Part shown: positions 52,821 to 61,548 of the stretch, in pieces
Numbering within the stretch: position 1 is the stretch's first letter
How the letters are laid out: each line of letters opens with the position of its first letter
Assembly: GCF_900115435.1 (NCBI RefSeq)
Contig: NZ_FOWK01000008.1
Span: 1-64,000 of the forward strand
Source: Prevotella sp. tf2-5
GTDB lineage: Bacteria > Bacteroidota > Bacteroidia > Bacteroidales > Bacteroidaceae
Reading direction: 5' to 3'
Length of the DNA stretch: 64,000 nucleotides
Translations under genes and position numbers: made by a program
Notes under the pieces: model-generated
What the model was told of the DNA's origin: nothing
Seen by the model: only the letters and a program-made list of their open reading frames with translations
Database searches by the model: none

Positions 52821-54344
52821 TTATTGATAGCACTCGAAGATCTTATCGACCGTCTCGCGATTCATCTTCGGCGAGAGGAGACTGACGAGCCATACGACGG
52901 GGAAACCACCGACCATGGCGATAGCTCCACAGTTGATGGGGTTGATGGGATTACCTAAGAGCATGTTAATCACGGTCAGTCCTACGCCCCAGATGAAGCA
53001 AGCCCATACACTTACCGTTGTCACGCCACGCCAGTAGAGTCCCAGCATGAAAGGAGCCAGGAAGGCACCAGCCAGCGCTCCCCATGAGATACCCATGAGT
53101 TGGGCGATGAATGTTGGTGGGTTGAGAGCGATCAACAAGGAAATGGCAATGAAGAACATGATAAGCACACGCATCACCACGACTTTACGACGCTCGATCT
53201 TCTCTGCGACGATATCGTCAATAGATCCTTCCTCCACTTCTCCCGGCAGCGACTTCTTGTCGCGATAGATGAGGTCGAGTGTCATCGTTGAACTGGAGGT
53301 GAGTACCAGCGATGCCAGTGTTGACATTGATGCGGAGAGTACCAGCAGTACCACAAGGGCGATGAGCACATCGGGCAGGGTGACAAGCATGGAGGGTACA
53401 ATGCTGTCGAAAGCAAGTTTGCCGTTCGGCAGGACGGGAGGCATGCCGTACAGACGTCCGAAACCGCCGAGGAAATAGCAGCCGCCAGCCACGACGATGG
53501 CGAAGATCGTGGAGATGATGGTACCACGTTTGATGGCACTCTCGTCCGTGATAGAGTAGAACTTACCCACCATCTGCGGAAGTCCCATCGTACCTAACGA
53601 GGTCAGGATGACAACACCTAATAGTCCCCAGGGGTCAGGTCCGAACCATGAGGCAAAGCCACCGTTAACAGCCGGGTCAGTATCAGCGGGCAACTGCGCC
53701 AATTTGTCGACAGCCGCCGTCAGTCCACCTTGTGCGTTCAGTACGGCAAGGATGACGGCAACGATGCCAAAGAGCATGATGATACCCTGTATGAAATCGT
53801 TCATTGCCGTTGCCTTATAGCCGCCAAGGATGACATACACCGCTGTCAGGATTGCCATGATAATCACACAATACTCGTAGGGAATGCCGAAGCCCATCTC
53901 GAAGAGGGTGGAGATGCCTTTATACACACCGGCGGTATAGGGGATGAGGAATACGAAGGCAATGACAGAGGCGACGATACGCAGTCCCTGGTCTGCAAAA
54001 CGGGTGCCGAAGAAGTCGGGCATGGTACGCGACTCAATATGTTGTGTCATCAGTTTGGTACGACGACCTAGCAGGATCCATGCGAGGAGCGAGCCAATCA
54101 AGGCATTGCCGATACCGATCCATGTCGACGACATACCGTATTTCCATCCAAACTGTCCGGCATAGCCCACGAAGACCACAGCAGAGAAATAGCTCGTCCC
54201 GAAGGCGAAAGCGGTGAGCCATGGTCCCACAGCACGACCGCCTAATACAAAACCGTCCACACTACTTGCCTGTTTGCGGGTATATACACCCACGCCAATC
54301 ATCACTATCAGGAAGATGATGGTCAAAAGGATCTTGATAATCAT
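52821..54344 (-). CDS. Sodium:solute symporter family protein
   Basis: A 507-residue inner-membrane transporter of the SSS family with about 13 helices. The N-terminus has VGVYTRKQASSVDGFVLGG and TAFAFGTSYFSAVVFVGYAG; GGYKATAMNDFIQGIIM is the family motif near helix 5-6. Substrates of this family include sugars, proline, nucleosides and carboxylates. It lies 12 bp after a porin gene and probably forms a two-step uptake route with it. Substrate is unknown. Confidence 0.9.
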   Translation of the reverse strand: MIIKILLTIIFLIVMIGVGVYTRKQASSVDGFVLGGRAVGPWLTAFAFGTSYFSAVVFVGYAGQFGWKYGMSSTWIGIGNALIGSLLAWILLGRRTKLMTQHIESRTMPDFFGTRFADQGLRIVASVIAFVFLIPYTAGVYKGISTLFEMGFGIPYEYCVIIMAILTAVYVILGGYKATAMNDFIQGIIMLFGIVAVILAVLNAQGGLTAAVDKLAQLPADTDPAVNGGFASWFGPDPWGLLGVVILTSLGTMGLPQMVGKFYSITDESAIKRGTIISTIFAIVVAGGCYFLGGFGRLYGMPPVLPNGKLAFDSIVPSMLVTLPDVLIALVVLLVLSASMSTLASLVLTSSSTMTLDLIYRDKKSLPGEVEEGSIDDIVAEKIERRKVVVMRVLIMFFIAISLLIALNPPTFIAQLMGISWGALAGAFLAPFMLGLYWRGVTTVSVWACFIWGVGLTVINMLLGNPINPINCGAIAMVGGFPVVWLVSLLSPKMNRETVDKIFECYQ

Positions 54345-54356
54345 AGTTTTATCTTG

Positions 54357-55478
54357 TTATTTCTTTCTTGAATAATCTAGTCTAACCTGCATCTGAGCCA
54401 TCACCTGGTGACTGGCACCATGAGTGAAGACACCATTGGCGACATAGGCACTCTTATAGACATACTGTACCTGGAAACGGCATTTCTTGAAGAACCAGTA
54501 TTGCAGACCTGCAATCGCCTTATGCTGGTCCATGCCGAGATTGGTGTTGAAATTAAAGAAATCGTAAGAGCCGACGAACTCCAAGCCCTTATACAAGGGG
54601 ACGGCACCAGTGACGTAGGCACCACGGCTGGTGGCATTCCCGTCCTTACCTTCCAGATACTCCCCATGTACGTTGAAGTCTTTTGATTTATAATCGAAAC
54701 CTACTGTCCAACGGTTACGCTTATAGTTGTCGCCATCATGAATATCGGGGTTATAAGGTGAGTTAGCGATGGCATGCCCTCTTCCTATTTGTCCTGTGGC
54801 AACGAGGTTGAGTCCTTTCACGGGACGGTACTCCAGTCGTCCGATGAAGTCCTTCTCCTTGTTACCGTCTTTCTTGTTGATACCCTGTCCGTTCATCACC
54901 TGAGCCTCATAGCGGAACTTACCATCGTTAGTCTCACCAAATATGGCGAGTCCGAGGTCACGACCATACTGCACACCCATTAGCGGGTCACTGCCGCAAC
55001 CTGTCAGGTAAGTCACACCTTCAGAATAGACATCGATAGCCTCCATGGCGGTAGGGGATAGGGGATTCTCGAGCGAGACACCGTTCTTAAACTGTCCAAG
55101 GCGAACGGTCAGAGCCTTGTTGTTGGTAAAGCGATAGTCGGTGTAATACTCTTGTACGACGCTCGAGAAGTCGTGCATAAACAGGAACGACCATCTGTCT
55201 GTGATACGGGCATCTACCCAAAAGAGGATGCGCTTGAGCTCAAAAGTACCTTTGTCGTCAGCATTTTGATGGGTGTAGTTGAAACCGCCTTGTGCATAGC
55301 CGTGCAAAGCGACACGGTCGGATGCGTCTTTCAACCAGTCAATCACCTCTTTCTTCTGCCCGTCAGATTGTCCCATGGCAGCAGTACTGCTGAAGGCGGC
55401 AAGCGCAACGGCAAGCAACGCCTCCTTGAAAAATTGTTTATTCCCGCACTTTGTGCGCCTACCCGTAGCCTTTCTCAT
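54357..55478 (-). CDS. Porin (OprO/OprP-type)
   Basis: A 373-residue outer-membrane beta-barrel. The signal peptide has a long positively charged start (MRKATGRRTKCGNKQFFKEA) and ends AAMGQ. The mature part has many short aromatic strands (ALHGYAQGGFNY, RILFWVDARITDRWSFLF, LTVRLGQFKNGVSLENP), as in phosphate-selective porins. It lies 12 bp before the symporter gene and 46 bp after the lactonase gene, so all three may be co-transcribed. Confidence 0.85.
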   Translation of the reverse strand: MRKATGRRTKCGNKQFFKEALLAVALAAFSSTAAMGQSDGQKKEVIDWLKDASDRVALHGYAQGGFNYTHQNADDKGTFELKRILFWVDARITDRWSFLFMHDFSSVVQEYYTDYRFTNNKALTVRLGQFKNGVSLENPLSPTAMEAIDVYSEGVTYLTGCGSDPLMGVQYGRDLGLAIFGETNDGKFRYEAQVMNGQGINKKDGNKEKDFIGRLEYRPVKGLNLVATGQIGRGHAIANSPYNPDIHDGDNYKRNRWTVGFDYKSKDFNVHGEYLEGKDGNATSRGAYVTGAVPLYKGLEFVGSYDFFNFNTNLGMDQHKAIAGLQYWFFKKCRFQVQYVYKSAYVANGVFTHGASHQVMAQMQVRLDYSRKK

Positions 55479-55524
55479 CTTGTTTAATTTTTATTTGGTT
55501 TAATCGGAATTTCGATATTTCGGG

Positions 55525-56256
55525 TTATTTATATCTCCGGATTCTCACGTCGATGCCACTGCCTCCCAATAACATCGTCACCTTACGGATAGGGGTGTCG
55601 CTGTAATGATATGGGAACAGCACCTTCGGTTTGATGGTCTTTGCTGCTTTCGCCAATTGCTCTGGAGTCATGGTATAGGGCTGGTTGCAAGGCAGGAAGG
55701 CGATGTCGATGTCTTTCATGTCTGCCATCTCTGGGATGTCCTCAGTGTCACCAGCCACATAGATACGCAGGTCCTCCACATTCAGGACGTAACCATTATC
55801 ACGCCCTTTGGGATGGAACTTCTCATGTCCGGGAGTCGTGTTGTAGGCTGGTACAGCCTCTACGGTCACGTTGTCGCAGACCTCTGCTTGATCACCATTG
55901 GCAAGCACATAACCACTTCCCCATTGGGTGTAGACATTATGGTTGGTATAGATAACGGTATAGCTCCTGCGTAATTCCGTCAGCGCCATTGAGTCAAAAT
56001 GGTCGTGATGCTCATGGGTCACGAAGATGTAGTCAGCTTTAGGCCATGTGGTGAAGTCAGTATGCGGCTCCATATTGATGACAGGGTCGAAGTAAATCGT
56101 CTTCCCGTCATACTCCATCATGATACTGGCGTGTTTGATACACGTAATCTTCACGGTCTTTCCTGACTTCGTCTGAAAGACATCGGTCTCACGGGGCTGT
56201 GCCCAGCAGGTTACTGTAAGACACAAGGACAGTAATAATAAACTAAGTTTTTTCAT
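55525..56256 (-). CDS. Exported UlaG-like MBL-fold hydrolase
   Basis: A 243-residue metallo-beta-lactamase-fold protein with a signal peptide (MKKLSLLLLSLCLTVTCWAQ). Metal ligands are in CIKHASIMMEYDG, FVTHEHHDHFDS and YVAGDTEDIPE, ending with LFPYHYSDTP. It resembles L-ascorbate-6-phosphate lactonase UlaG and related lactonases, but those are cytoplasmic, so an exported form must act on another ester or lactone in the periplasm. Upstream is TACCTTTG at 56296-56289. Confidence 0.88.
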   Translation of the reverse strand: MKKLSLLLLSLCLTVTCWAQPRETDVFQTKSGKTVKITCIKHASIMMEYDGKTIYFDPVINMEPHTDFTTWPKADYIFVTHEHHDHFDSMALTELRRSYTVIYTNHNVYTQWGSGYVLANGDQAEVCDNVTVEAVPAYNTTPGHEKFHPKGRDNGYVLNVEDLRIYVAGDTEDIPEMADMKDIDIAFLPCNQPYTMTPEQLAKAAKTIKPKVLFPYHYSDTPIRKVTMLLGGSGIDVRIRRYK

Positions 56257-56288
56257 ACTTATTGGTTTGTTTATGATACAAATTGGTG

Positions 56289-56296
56289 CAAAGGTA
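56289..56296 (-). promoter_or_regulatory. -7 promoter element of the lactonase gene
   Basis: TACCTTTG on the minus strand, 32 bp before the start at 56256 and adjacent to the terminator of the upstream pectin esterase gene. Confidence 0.55.
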
Positions 56297-56297
56297 C

Positions 56298-56338
56298 AAA
56301 AAAATGGCAGAGAGCCAAAAGTTCTCTGCCATTTTTTT
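56298..56338 (-). terminator. Intrinsic terminator of the pectin esterase gene
   Basis: The stem tggcagaga / tctctgcca, extended by A and T runs on each side, with loop gccaaaagt. It lies 14 bp past the stop codon at 56352. Confidence 0.85.
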
Positions 56339-56351
56339 TGTATTGTGGTGT

Positions 56352-59300
56352 TTACTTCATCATGATCTTGCGGGTAGTACCGTCGCTCATTTTGACGATA
56401 TTAAGACCGTGTTGTAGTTGTTGCAGGCGCTTGCCGTCGATGGAATAGATAGCCACAACCTGGGAAGTGGCAGTACTTATTGCAGTATCGATACCTGTTG
56501 CGCTGACACTGATGGCATCCGATGCAGCACTCAGTCCGCCCATCTCGTTGGCAGCACGTACACTATACTGACCGTCAGTGGTCACCGTATAGGTAGGCTC
56601 AGTGGTGAAGTCTATGATGTCGCCATCCTTGCAGACCGCCCATAGCATCGCATAGTCACTGTTGTCCCATGTTAGCGTGTTACCCTCAGCCTTCACATGA
56701 GCAGGAACGGGTGCCTGTTCAGTAGCGAGTGTAGGTTGCCATTCTCCGAGAGCATTGGACATGTTACCGATTTCTGTAGCATCCTCAGGAGTCAGTATGG
56801 GATTGTTGGGAGTACCGTTGATCATCGTGGCACGTCCGCTCAGGTCGATAGCCACACCGTTGGCATTTGTCGAGTTGTACTCAGCAAAGCGTGTAGGACC
56901 GTTGTTCCAGTCATGCCATCCTGCCACAGCAGGTTTCACCTCCATGGTGGTATTGATGAAATAGGTTTCGGCTGCGGCTGTCCATGCACGTCCTAAGTAG
57001 TAGGTACCGTCCACGTCAGTCTCACCTGTAATGGAGCAGTCCTTGAAGACGTAGCCGTATTTCTGGTTGTCACGGGGAGCCACCACATAACCGCCCTTCT
57101 CTGCCATGATGACATTCACCTTGTTGAAATAGGCGTCACCAGAGCCGCAGATGAAGTCGGTACGTCCGCGGATGACACCGTCCTCGAAGTAATAGAGCCC
57201 TTGACTATTGTTAGAAATATAGGTATCCTGGTATGCCCAGAGGTTGGTATTCTTACAGATGGTCTTGGTGCCACGGTCGTTGAGTGAGATGTTACGTCCT
57301 CTGTTGTCATCGATGCCACTCTTGATGGTCACATCCTGGAAGTAGGTGCCGCTGACACCGCTTTGAATCTGCAGCACATCGCTATATCCGATGCGCTCAT
57401 AGATACTGACGGTCTGTCCGAGACTGTTCGTATAGGTCTCTTCACCAATCGTATTGGTGATAATGGTAGCGTCACGGTCTTCACCGATAAACGAGATATT
57501 GGAGGCCTTGATATAGGTAATCGGACTGTAGAATGTCGTCTGAGCGGGGTCTTCAGCTTTGAAGGTCTCCGTCGTGCTCTGTGGCAACTGGTAGGTACCC
57601 TTCTTCAGGAAGATACGATAGCGGGTGGTCTTGTCACTACGGCTGTTAGCGGCATTGATGGCCTCTACCAGTTCGTCGGTGGTCGCAACGACTTTGTCGT
57701 AAGTCGCTTTTCCTACGGTAGGACGATCCATCACGATAAAGGAAATCTGGACAGGCTCGGTAGCTTTGTTGCCAGACTTGTCTTGTACGAAGTTGGCAGG
57801 CATCAGGAAGGTATACTGCGTATTGTATTCCAAGGCACTATAGTCAAAGCTGACTGACCGACTACTCCAGACGGGAGTCAGGGTTACTCCATTCAGTGTT
57901 GCTGCGTCAGCACCCTCTACAGCCTCGATGCGCTCATCATAGGAAATAGTAATCTTACCTGTGGCGCTCACACCGGTAGCACCCGTTGCTGGAACGGTAC
58001 CTGTTACCACGGGAGCTTTATCGTCAGTTTCCACCTCAGCCTCACCCAAGATATAGACATTACCCACTTGACTCTCGGAATTGGTAGCATAGGCGAGTCC
58101 TTCTGCAGAGGTTCCTGCATTGTACTCGTACTTATCAGACAACAGTTCATCGCCTGTTCCCATGATGCGAACATATACAGTCTCCTTGCCAATAGCATCG
58201 GCAGGCAGTACGAAGTTCAGCGGCGTCAGCGTATTAGCGGTAACGGTCCAGGGCTCACCCAGAGCGGTAAACGTAGTACCGTCGGTAGAGTAGGAGGCTT
58301 TCCAGTTTTTCGTGGCAGCATTCTTGGCTGCCATGTCAGCGGTAAAGGTAATAGCTGTGAAGCCAACGGTAGAGAACTGATACTGCCAAGCCACGTCAGC
58401 AGGATTGTAACCATTGGTAAAGACACCGCTCAGGGTGGTGAGCACACCGCTGTTGGCACGGTTGCGGACAACGGGGTTAGCGTTTGTTCCTACCACCTGT
58501 GAGCCATCGCTCTGCTTGACGACAGATACCTTGGCATTGCGGTTGGCATCCCAGACCTCATCGGCAGCAAAGGGATAGGTCTGAGTGGCATAGGCTGATG
58601 TCTTGCTGGCATCGAAGACAGCGATAAAGTCCTGCACTTCGTAGTTAGCCACCAGCGTCATGTCGCTGTTGACCGTCAGTTCGCGCTCCTTGGAAGCACC
58701 GGCATTCTCGTTCTCGTCCGTCCAGCTCAGGAACTTCAATATCTTACTCTCATTGGCAGTAGCCGTAATCTTGGTACCTGCCTCATACTTGCCATTGTGT
58801 TCGTTGGGAGTCAGGGTGATACTGCCCATGTCACGCTCGGCATCATTGGTCACCTTGGTCTTCACCGTATAGACGGGGACTGCCTCGAAGACTGCCTTCA
58901 TGGTCTTGTCGGCATCCATCGTGATCGTCGTCTCGGCATCTTTGCTGACGATAGCACCTGTAGCATCCTGCCATTCCTTAAACTGATAACCGAAGTTCTT
59001 GGTGGCTTTCAGCGTCACCTGCGTACCTTCCTTATACTGTTCCAAGTCAGGGTCACGAAAGATGGAACCTGCCTCGGCAGTGGGTAATACCTGTGTGTTC
59101 AGGGTATACTTGGTCACCTGTGCGGCAGCACCTACCAGGGTGCCCTCGATGACAAGGTTGCCAATACCGGCAGAACGGGTTCCTTGTACGTTCAGGAACG
59201 AGAACTTCAACTTCAGCGGTTTGTCGGCAGTAGCGGTAATGCCGCTCAGTTCCTCGCTAAACGATGAGGGGTCGACAAGCGGATTCGTCTTACTGCGGTT

Positions 59301-61418
59301 CAGTTCAACATTGTCCTTCAGGGTCTGCTTGGTCTCACCTGCCTCTACGGAGAAGGTGAGGTGGGGATTACCAGAGTTGAACTTACCCGCCAGGAAACTG
59401 ACTTTTGAGGGTACGAAGGAGAAACCGTCCTCAGGAGTCAGCGTCAGACTGATGGTACAGTCATCGTCGGCAACCGTCGACAGGGTCTCTGTGGTGGCGG
59501 CATTGTATCTCAACTGCATCATCTTGGTATTGCCAGTAGCCCCTTGGAAGGTAGTACCTTCGATGACTACTTTCTCGTTCGTACCGTCGTACGCCCATTT
59601 CTTACCAGCGAAGCCGGCATTGAGCTCATTGGGATTCATCACGGCATCATCATTGTTCTCATTCAGTCCGCCCTTGTCGAGCGTATAGGTAATCGTGCCG
59701 GGGATATTCACACCAGCGGCATCCTTCGACTGACCGTCCACCTGAACGTCAGAGATACAGAGCCACTTGCCCGTAGCATCACTGGTGTACCAGGGATAGA
59801 CACGGATCTGCAGTTGATCGCCCTCCTCCAGTTTGATGACCGGTGTGATGTCCACCTCGTTCATCACACCGCTTGCCATGGAGGCAGGCGAATAGAAACC
59901 AGTACGGTTGACAAAACCGTCTGTGGAGTAGTAGACATGGCACATCATACCATTACCGCCATGACCACCCACCTTCATGGCGATGTGGTTGATGTCGAGT
60001 TTCTTGCCGTCAGGAGCAGTGACTGTGAACTGCACATACTGGTTAGGCGACTCGTCGATGAGTTTGGACCAGGTACCGCCTTCTCCTGTGCTGACCATGA
60101 TACCCTTCTGTCCGTTATTGCCATATTTCACCAGTCCCTCAATTTTGGCGGCAGCGGCGGTGGCACTGCCGTCTACCACAGCATTGTCATTGCTGGTCAG
60201 TGACCACTTCACAGTGAAGGGATCACCACCGCCCAGTTCGATGGCATTCATGGTAATGGTGGCAACGGCAGACTTACTGTCCAGCGTAGCAGTCACCGTA
60301 CCGCTGAACTGTCCGACTGCCGTGGCAGCCACCTTGGCATAGAAGGTCTTGATGACCGTTCCGCTCTCGTAGTTGACGGAGAACGAGCTCTGCCAGTTCT
60401 GCTTGTCGACAGACAGTTGGATGCCCTCAGAGGCAGTAAGGGTGATTGTTCCAGTGCTGGGCTCCAGTCCCAGTCCCGTGAGTGTCAACTCCTTCGTACC
60501 GGACTGTCCGACATAGACATCGCCCATATCGGCGACAGAGGGGGTCACCGACAGGTCGGTGGGTATCTCGATGGCATCCGTCAGGATACCTTTCTCCTTT
60601 AGCAACTGAGCACACAGACGGGCAGCCATCAGGGCACCCGTCAGGTTATAGTGTGTGTTATCCCCGGCACAGAAGAGTGCGTCATGACACTTGGCAGAGC
60701 CATAGCTCTCGTAGAGGTCCTTGGTGGCTGTCGTCATGTCGATGAAGGTGACACCCTCGGCAGCAGCCAGTTGTTCCATCTGGTAGCGGTAGTCCATTGT
60801 GTGGTCATCGGCTGGAACACTCAGGTTCGTCTTCAGCTCACCGTTGACAATGGCATCGTATTTGTCACCTAAGTCGTGGCGACCGTTGCGGCGGATGGTC
60901 TCACCGTTGAAATAGCAACGGCATACAGGGGCTACGAGGATAGGAGTGGCTCCTTTCTCCTTCACGGCATCGACCAGTTGTTTCAGACACGCCTTATAGG
61001 TCGTCGTTGGTGTCGTACCACGACCGTCGCTCTTCACGGCGGCGGCATTGGTGGCATCGCCCTTGTCGGTATAGTACGCCTGTAGTTCCAGGTTGTCCAC
61101 GCCATTGTACATCTGGTCGTTGTGGGCAAACTGGATGATCATGTAGTCACCTGCCTGTACGTTGTTCTTGGCGTTCTGCCACAGTTCGTTGTAGCCGCTG
61201 CGCGAGTCTCGCCCGCCCTTCGCATAGTTGACGGACTCCCACCCGTTGGTGAGGAAGTTGCCGAAGTACATACCCCAGCCACGCTTCGTCTCGGTATTCT
61301 CGTCGTAGTTGGCCATGGTGGAGTCACCAATGGTGTGTACCTTCTTGGCTGCCTGCAGGTTGCCCAGCATGAGGAATGCCGCAACCAGAAGCATCAATCG
61401 AATCAGTTTTTGTTTCAT
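56352..61418 (-). CDS. Multidomain pectin esterase (CE12-CE8 fusion)
   Basis: A 1688-residue secreted enzyme. After the signal peptide (ends LQAAK), residues 25-275 are an SGNH rhamnogalacturonan acetylesterase (CE12): TIGDSTMANY (Ser33), YAKGGRDSRSG, IQFAHNDQ and NTHYNLTG. Then come beta-sandwich domains, two bacterial repeats of InlB type (about 765-925), a Big_5-like domain (about 1130-1230) and a pectin methylesterase (CE8, about 1240-1565). The last has YQDTYI (Asp1398), GRTDFICGSG (Asp1421) and YLGRAW. The C-terminal tail (YSIDGKRLQQLQHGLNIVK) resembles a type IX sorting signal. It removes acetyl and methyl groups from pectin. The start at 61418 is chosen for the signal peptide. Confidence 0.92.
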   Translation of the reverse strand: MKQKLIRLMLLVAAFLMLGNLQAAKKVHTIGDSTMANYDENTETKRGWGMYFGNFLTNGWESVNYAKGGRDSRSGYNELWQNAKNNVQAGDYMIIQFAHNDQMYNGVDNLELQAYYTDKGDATNAAAVKSDGRGTTPTTTYKACLKQLVDAVKEKGATPILVAPVCRCYFNGETIRRNGRHDLGDKYDAIVNGELKTNLSVPADDHTMDYRYQMEQLAAAEGVTFIDMTTATKDLYESYGSAKCHDALFCAGDNTHYNLTGALMAARLCAQLLKEKGILTDAIEIPTDLSVTPSVADMGDVYVGQSGTKELTLTGLGLEPSTGTITLTASEGIQLSVDKQNWQSSFSVNYESGTVIKTFYAKVAATAVGQFSGTVTATLDSKSAVATITMNAIELGGGDPFTVKWSLTSNDNAVVDGSATAAAAKIEGLVKYGNNGQKGIMVSTGEGGTWSKLIDESPNQYVQFTVTAPDGKKLDINHIAMKVGGHGGNGMMCHVYYSTDGFVNRTGFYSPASMASGVMNEVDITPVIKLEEGDQLQIRVYPWYTSDATGKWLCISDVQVDGQSKDAAGVNIPGTITYTLDKGGLNENNDDAVMNPNELNAGFAGKKWAYDGTNEKVVIEGTTFQGATGNTKMMQLRYNAATTETLSTVADDDCTISLTLTPEDGFSFVPSKVSFLAGKFNSGNPHLTFSVEAGETKQTLKDNVELNRSKTNPLVDPSSFSEELSGITATADKPLKLKFSFLNVQGTRSAGIGNLVIEGTLVGAAAQVTKYTLNTQVLPTAEAGSIFRDPDLEQYKEGTQVTLKATKNFGYQFKEWQDATGAIVSKDAETTITMDADKTMKAVFEAVPVYTVKTKVTNDAERDMGSITLTPNEHNGKYEAGTKITATANESKILKFLSWTDENENAGASKERELTVNSDMTLVANYEVQDFIAVFDASKTSAYATQTYPFAADEVWDANRNAKVSVVKQSDGSQVVGTNANPVVRNRANSGVLTTLSGVFTNGYNPADVAWQYQFSTVGFTAITFTADMAAKNAATKNWKASYSTDGTTFTALGEPWTVTANTLTPLNFVLPADAIGKETVYVRIMGTGDELLSDKYEYNAGTSAEGLAYATNSESQVGNVYILGEAEVETDDKAPVVTGTVPATGATGVSATGKITISYDERIEAVEGADAATLNGVTLTPVWSSRSVSFDYSALEYNTQYTFLMPANFVQDKSGNKATEPVQISFIVMDRPTVGKATYDKVVATTDELVEAINAANSRSDKTTRYRIFLKKGTYQLPQSTTETFKAEDPAQTTFYSPITYIKASNISFIGEDRDATIITNTIGEETYTNSLGQTVSIYERIGYSDVLQIQSGVSGTYFQDVTIKSGIDDNRGRNISLNDRGTKTICKNTNLWAYQDTYISNNSQGLYYFEDGVIRGRTDFICGSGDAYFNKVNVIMAEKGGYVVAPRDNQKYGYVFKDCSITGETDVDGTYYLGRAWTAAAETYFINTTMEVKPAVAGWHDWNNGPTRFAEYNSTNANGVAIDLSGRATMINGTPNNPILTPEDATEIGNMSNALGEWQPTLATEQAPVPAHVKAEGNTLTWDNSDYAMLWAVCKDGDIIDFTTEPTYTVTTDGQYSVRAANEMGGLSAASDAISVSATGIDTAISTATSQVVAIYSIDGKRLQQLQHGLNIVKMSDGTTRKIMMK

Positions 61419-61457
61419 AGATGTTTTTGTTTTTAAGTAAATATTGGAATCTGGGTG

Positions 61458-61465
61458 CAAAGGTA
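61458..61465 (-). promoter_or_regulatory. -7 promoter element of the pectin esterase gene
   Basis: TACCTTTG on the minus strand, 40 bp before the start at 61418. The -33 region is weak, as expected for a promoter that needs an activator. Confidence 0.55.
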
Positions 61466-61513
61466 CACTATAAAGGATGACAAGGTGGGGTAACTTTGCG
61501 TCAAAGAGGTATG

Positions 61514-61548
61514 AAAAATGCGTCAGATGCTTATTCTGACGCATTTTT
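61514..61548 (-). terminator. Terminator overlapping the AraC-sensor stop codon
   Basis: A perfect 14-bp stem (aaaaatgcgtcaga / tctgacgcattttt) encloses loop tgcttat, which contains the TAA stop (61531-61533) of the sensor gene. The last codons of the gene form one arm. Confidence 0.85.
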
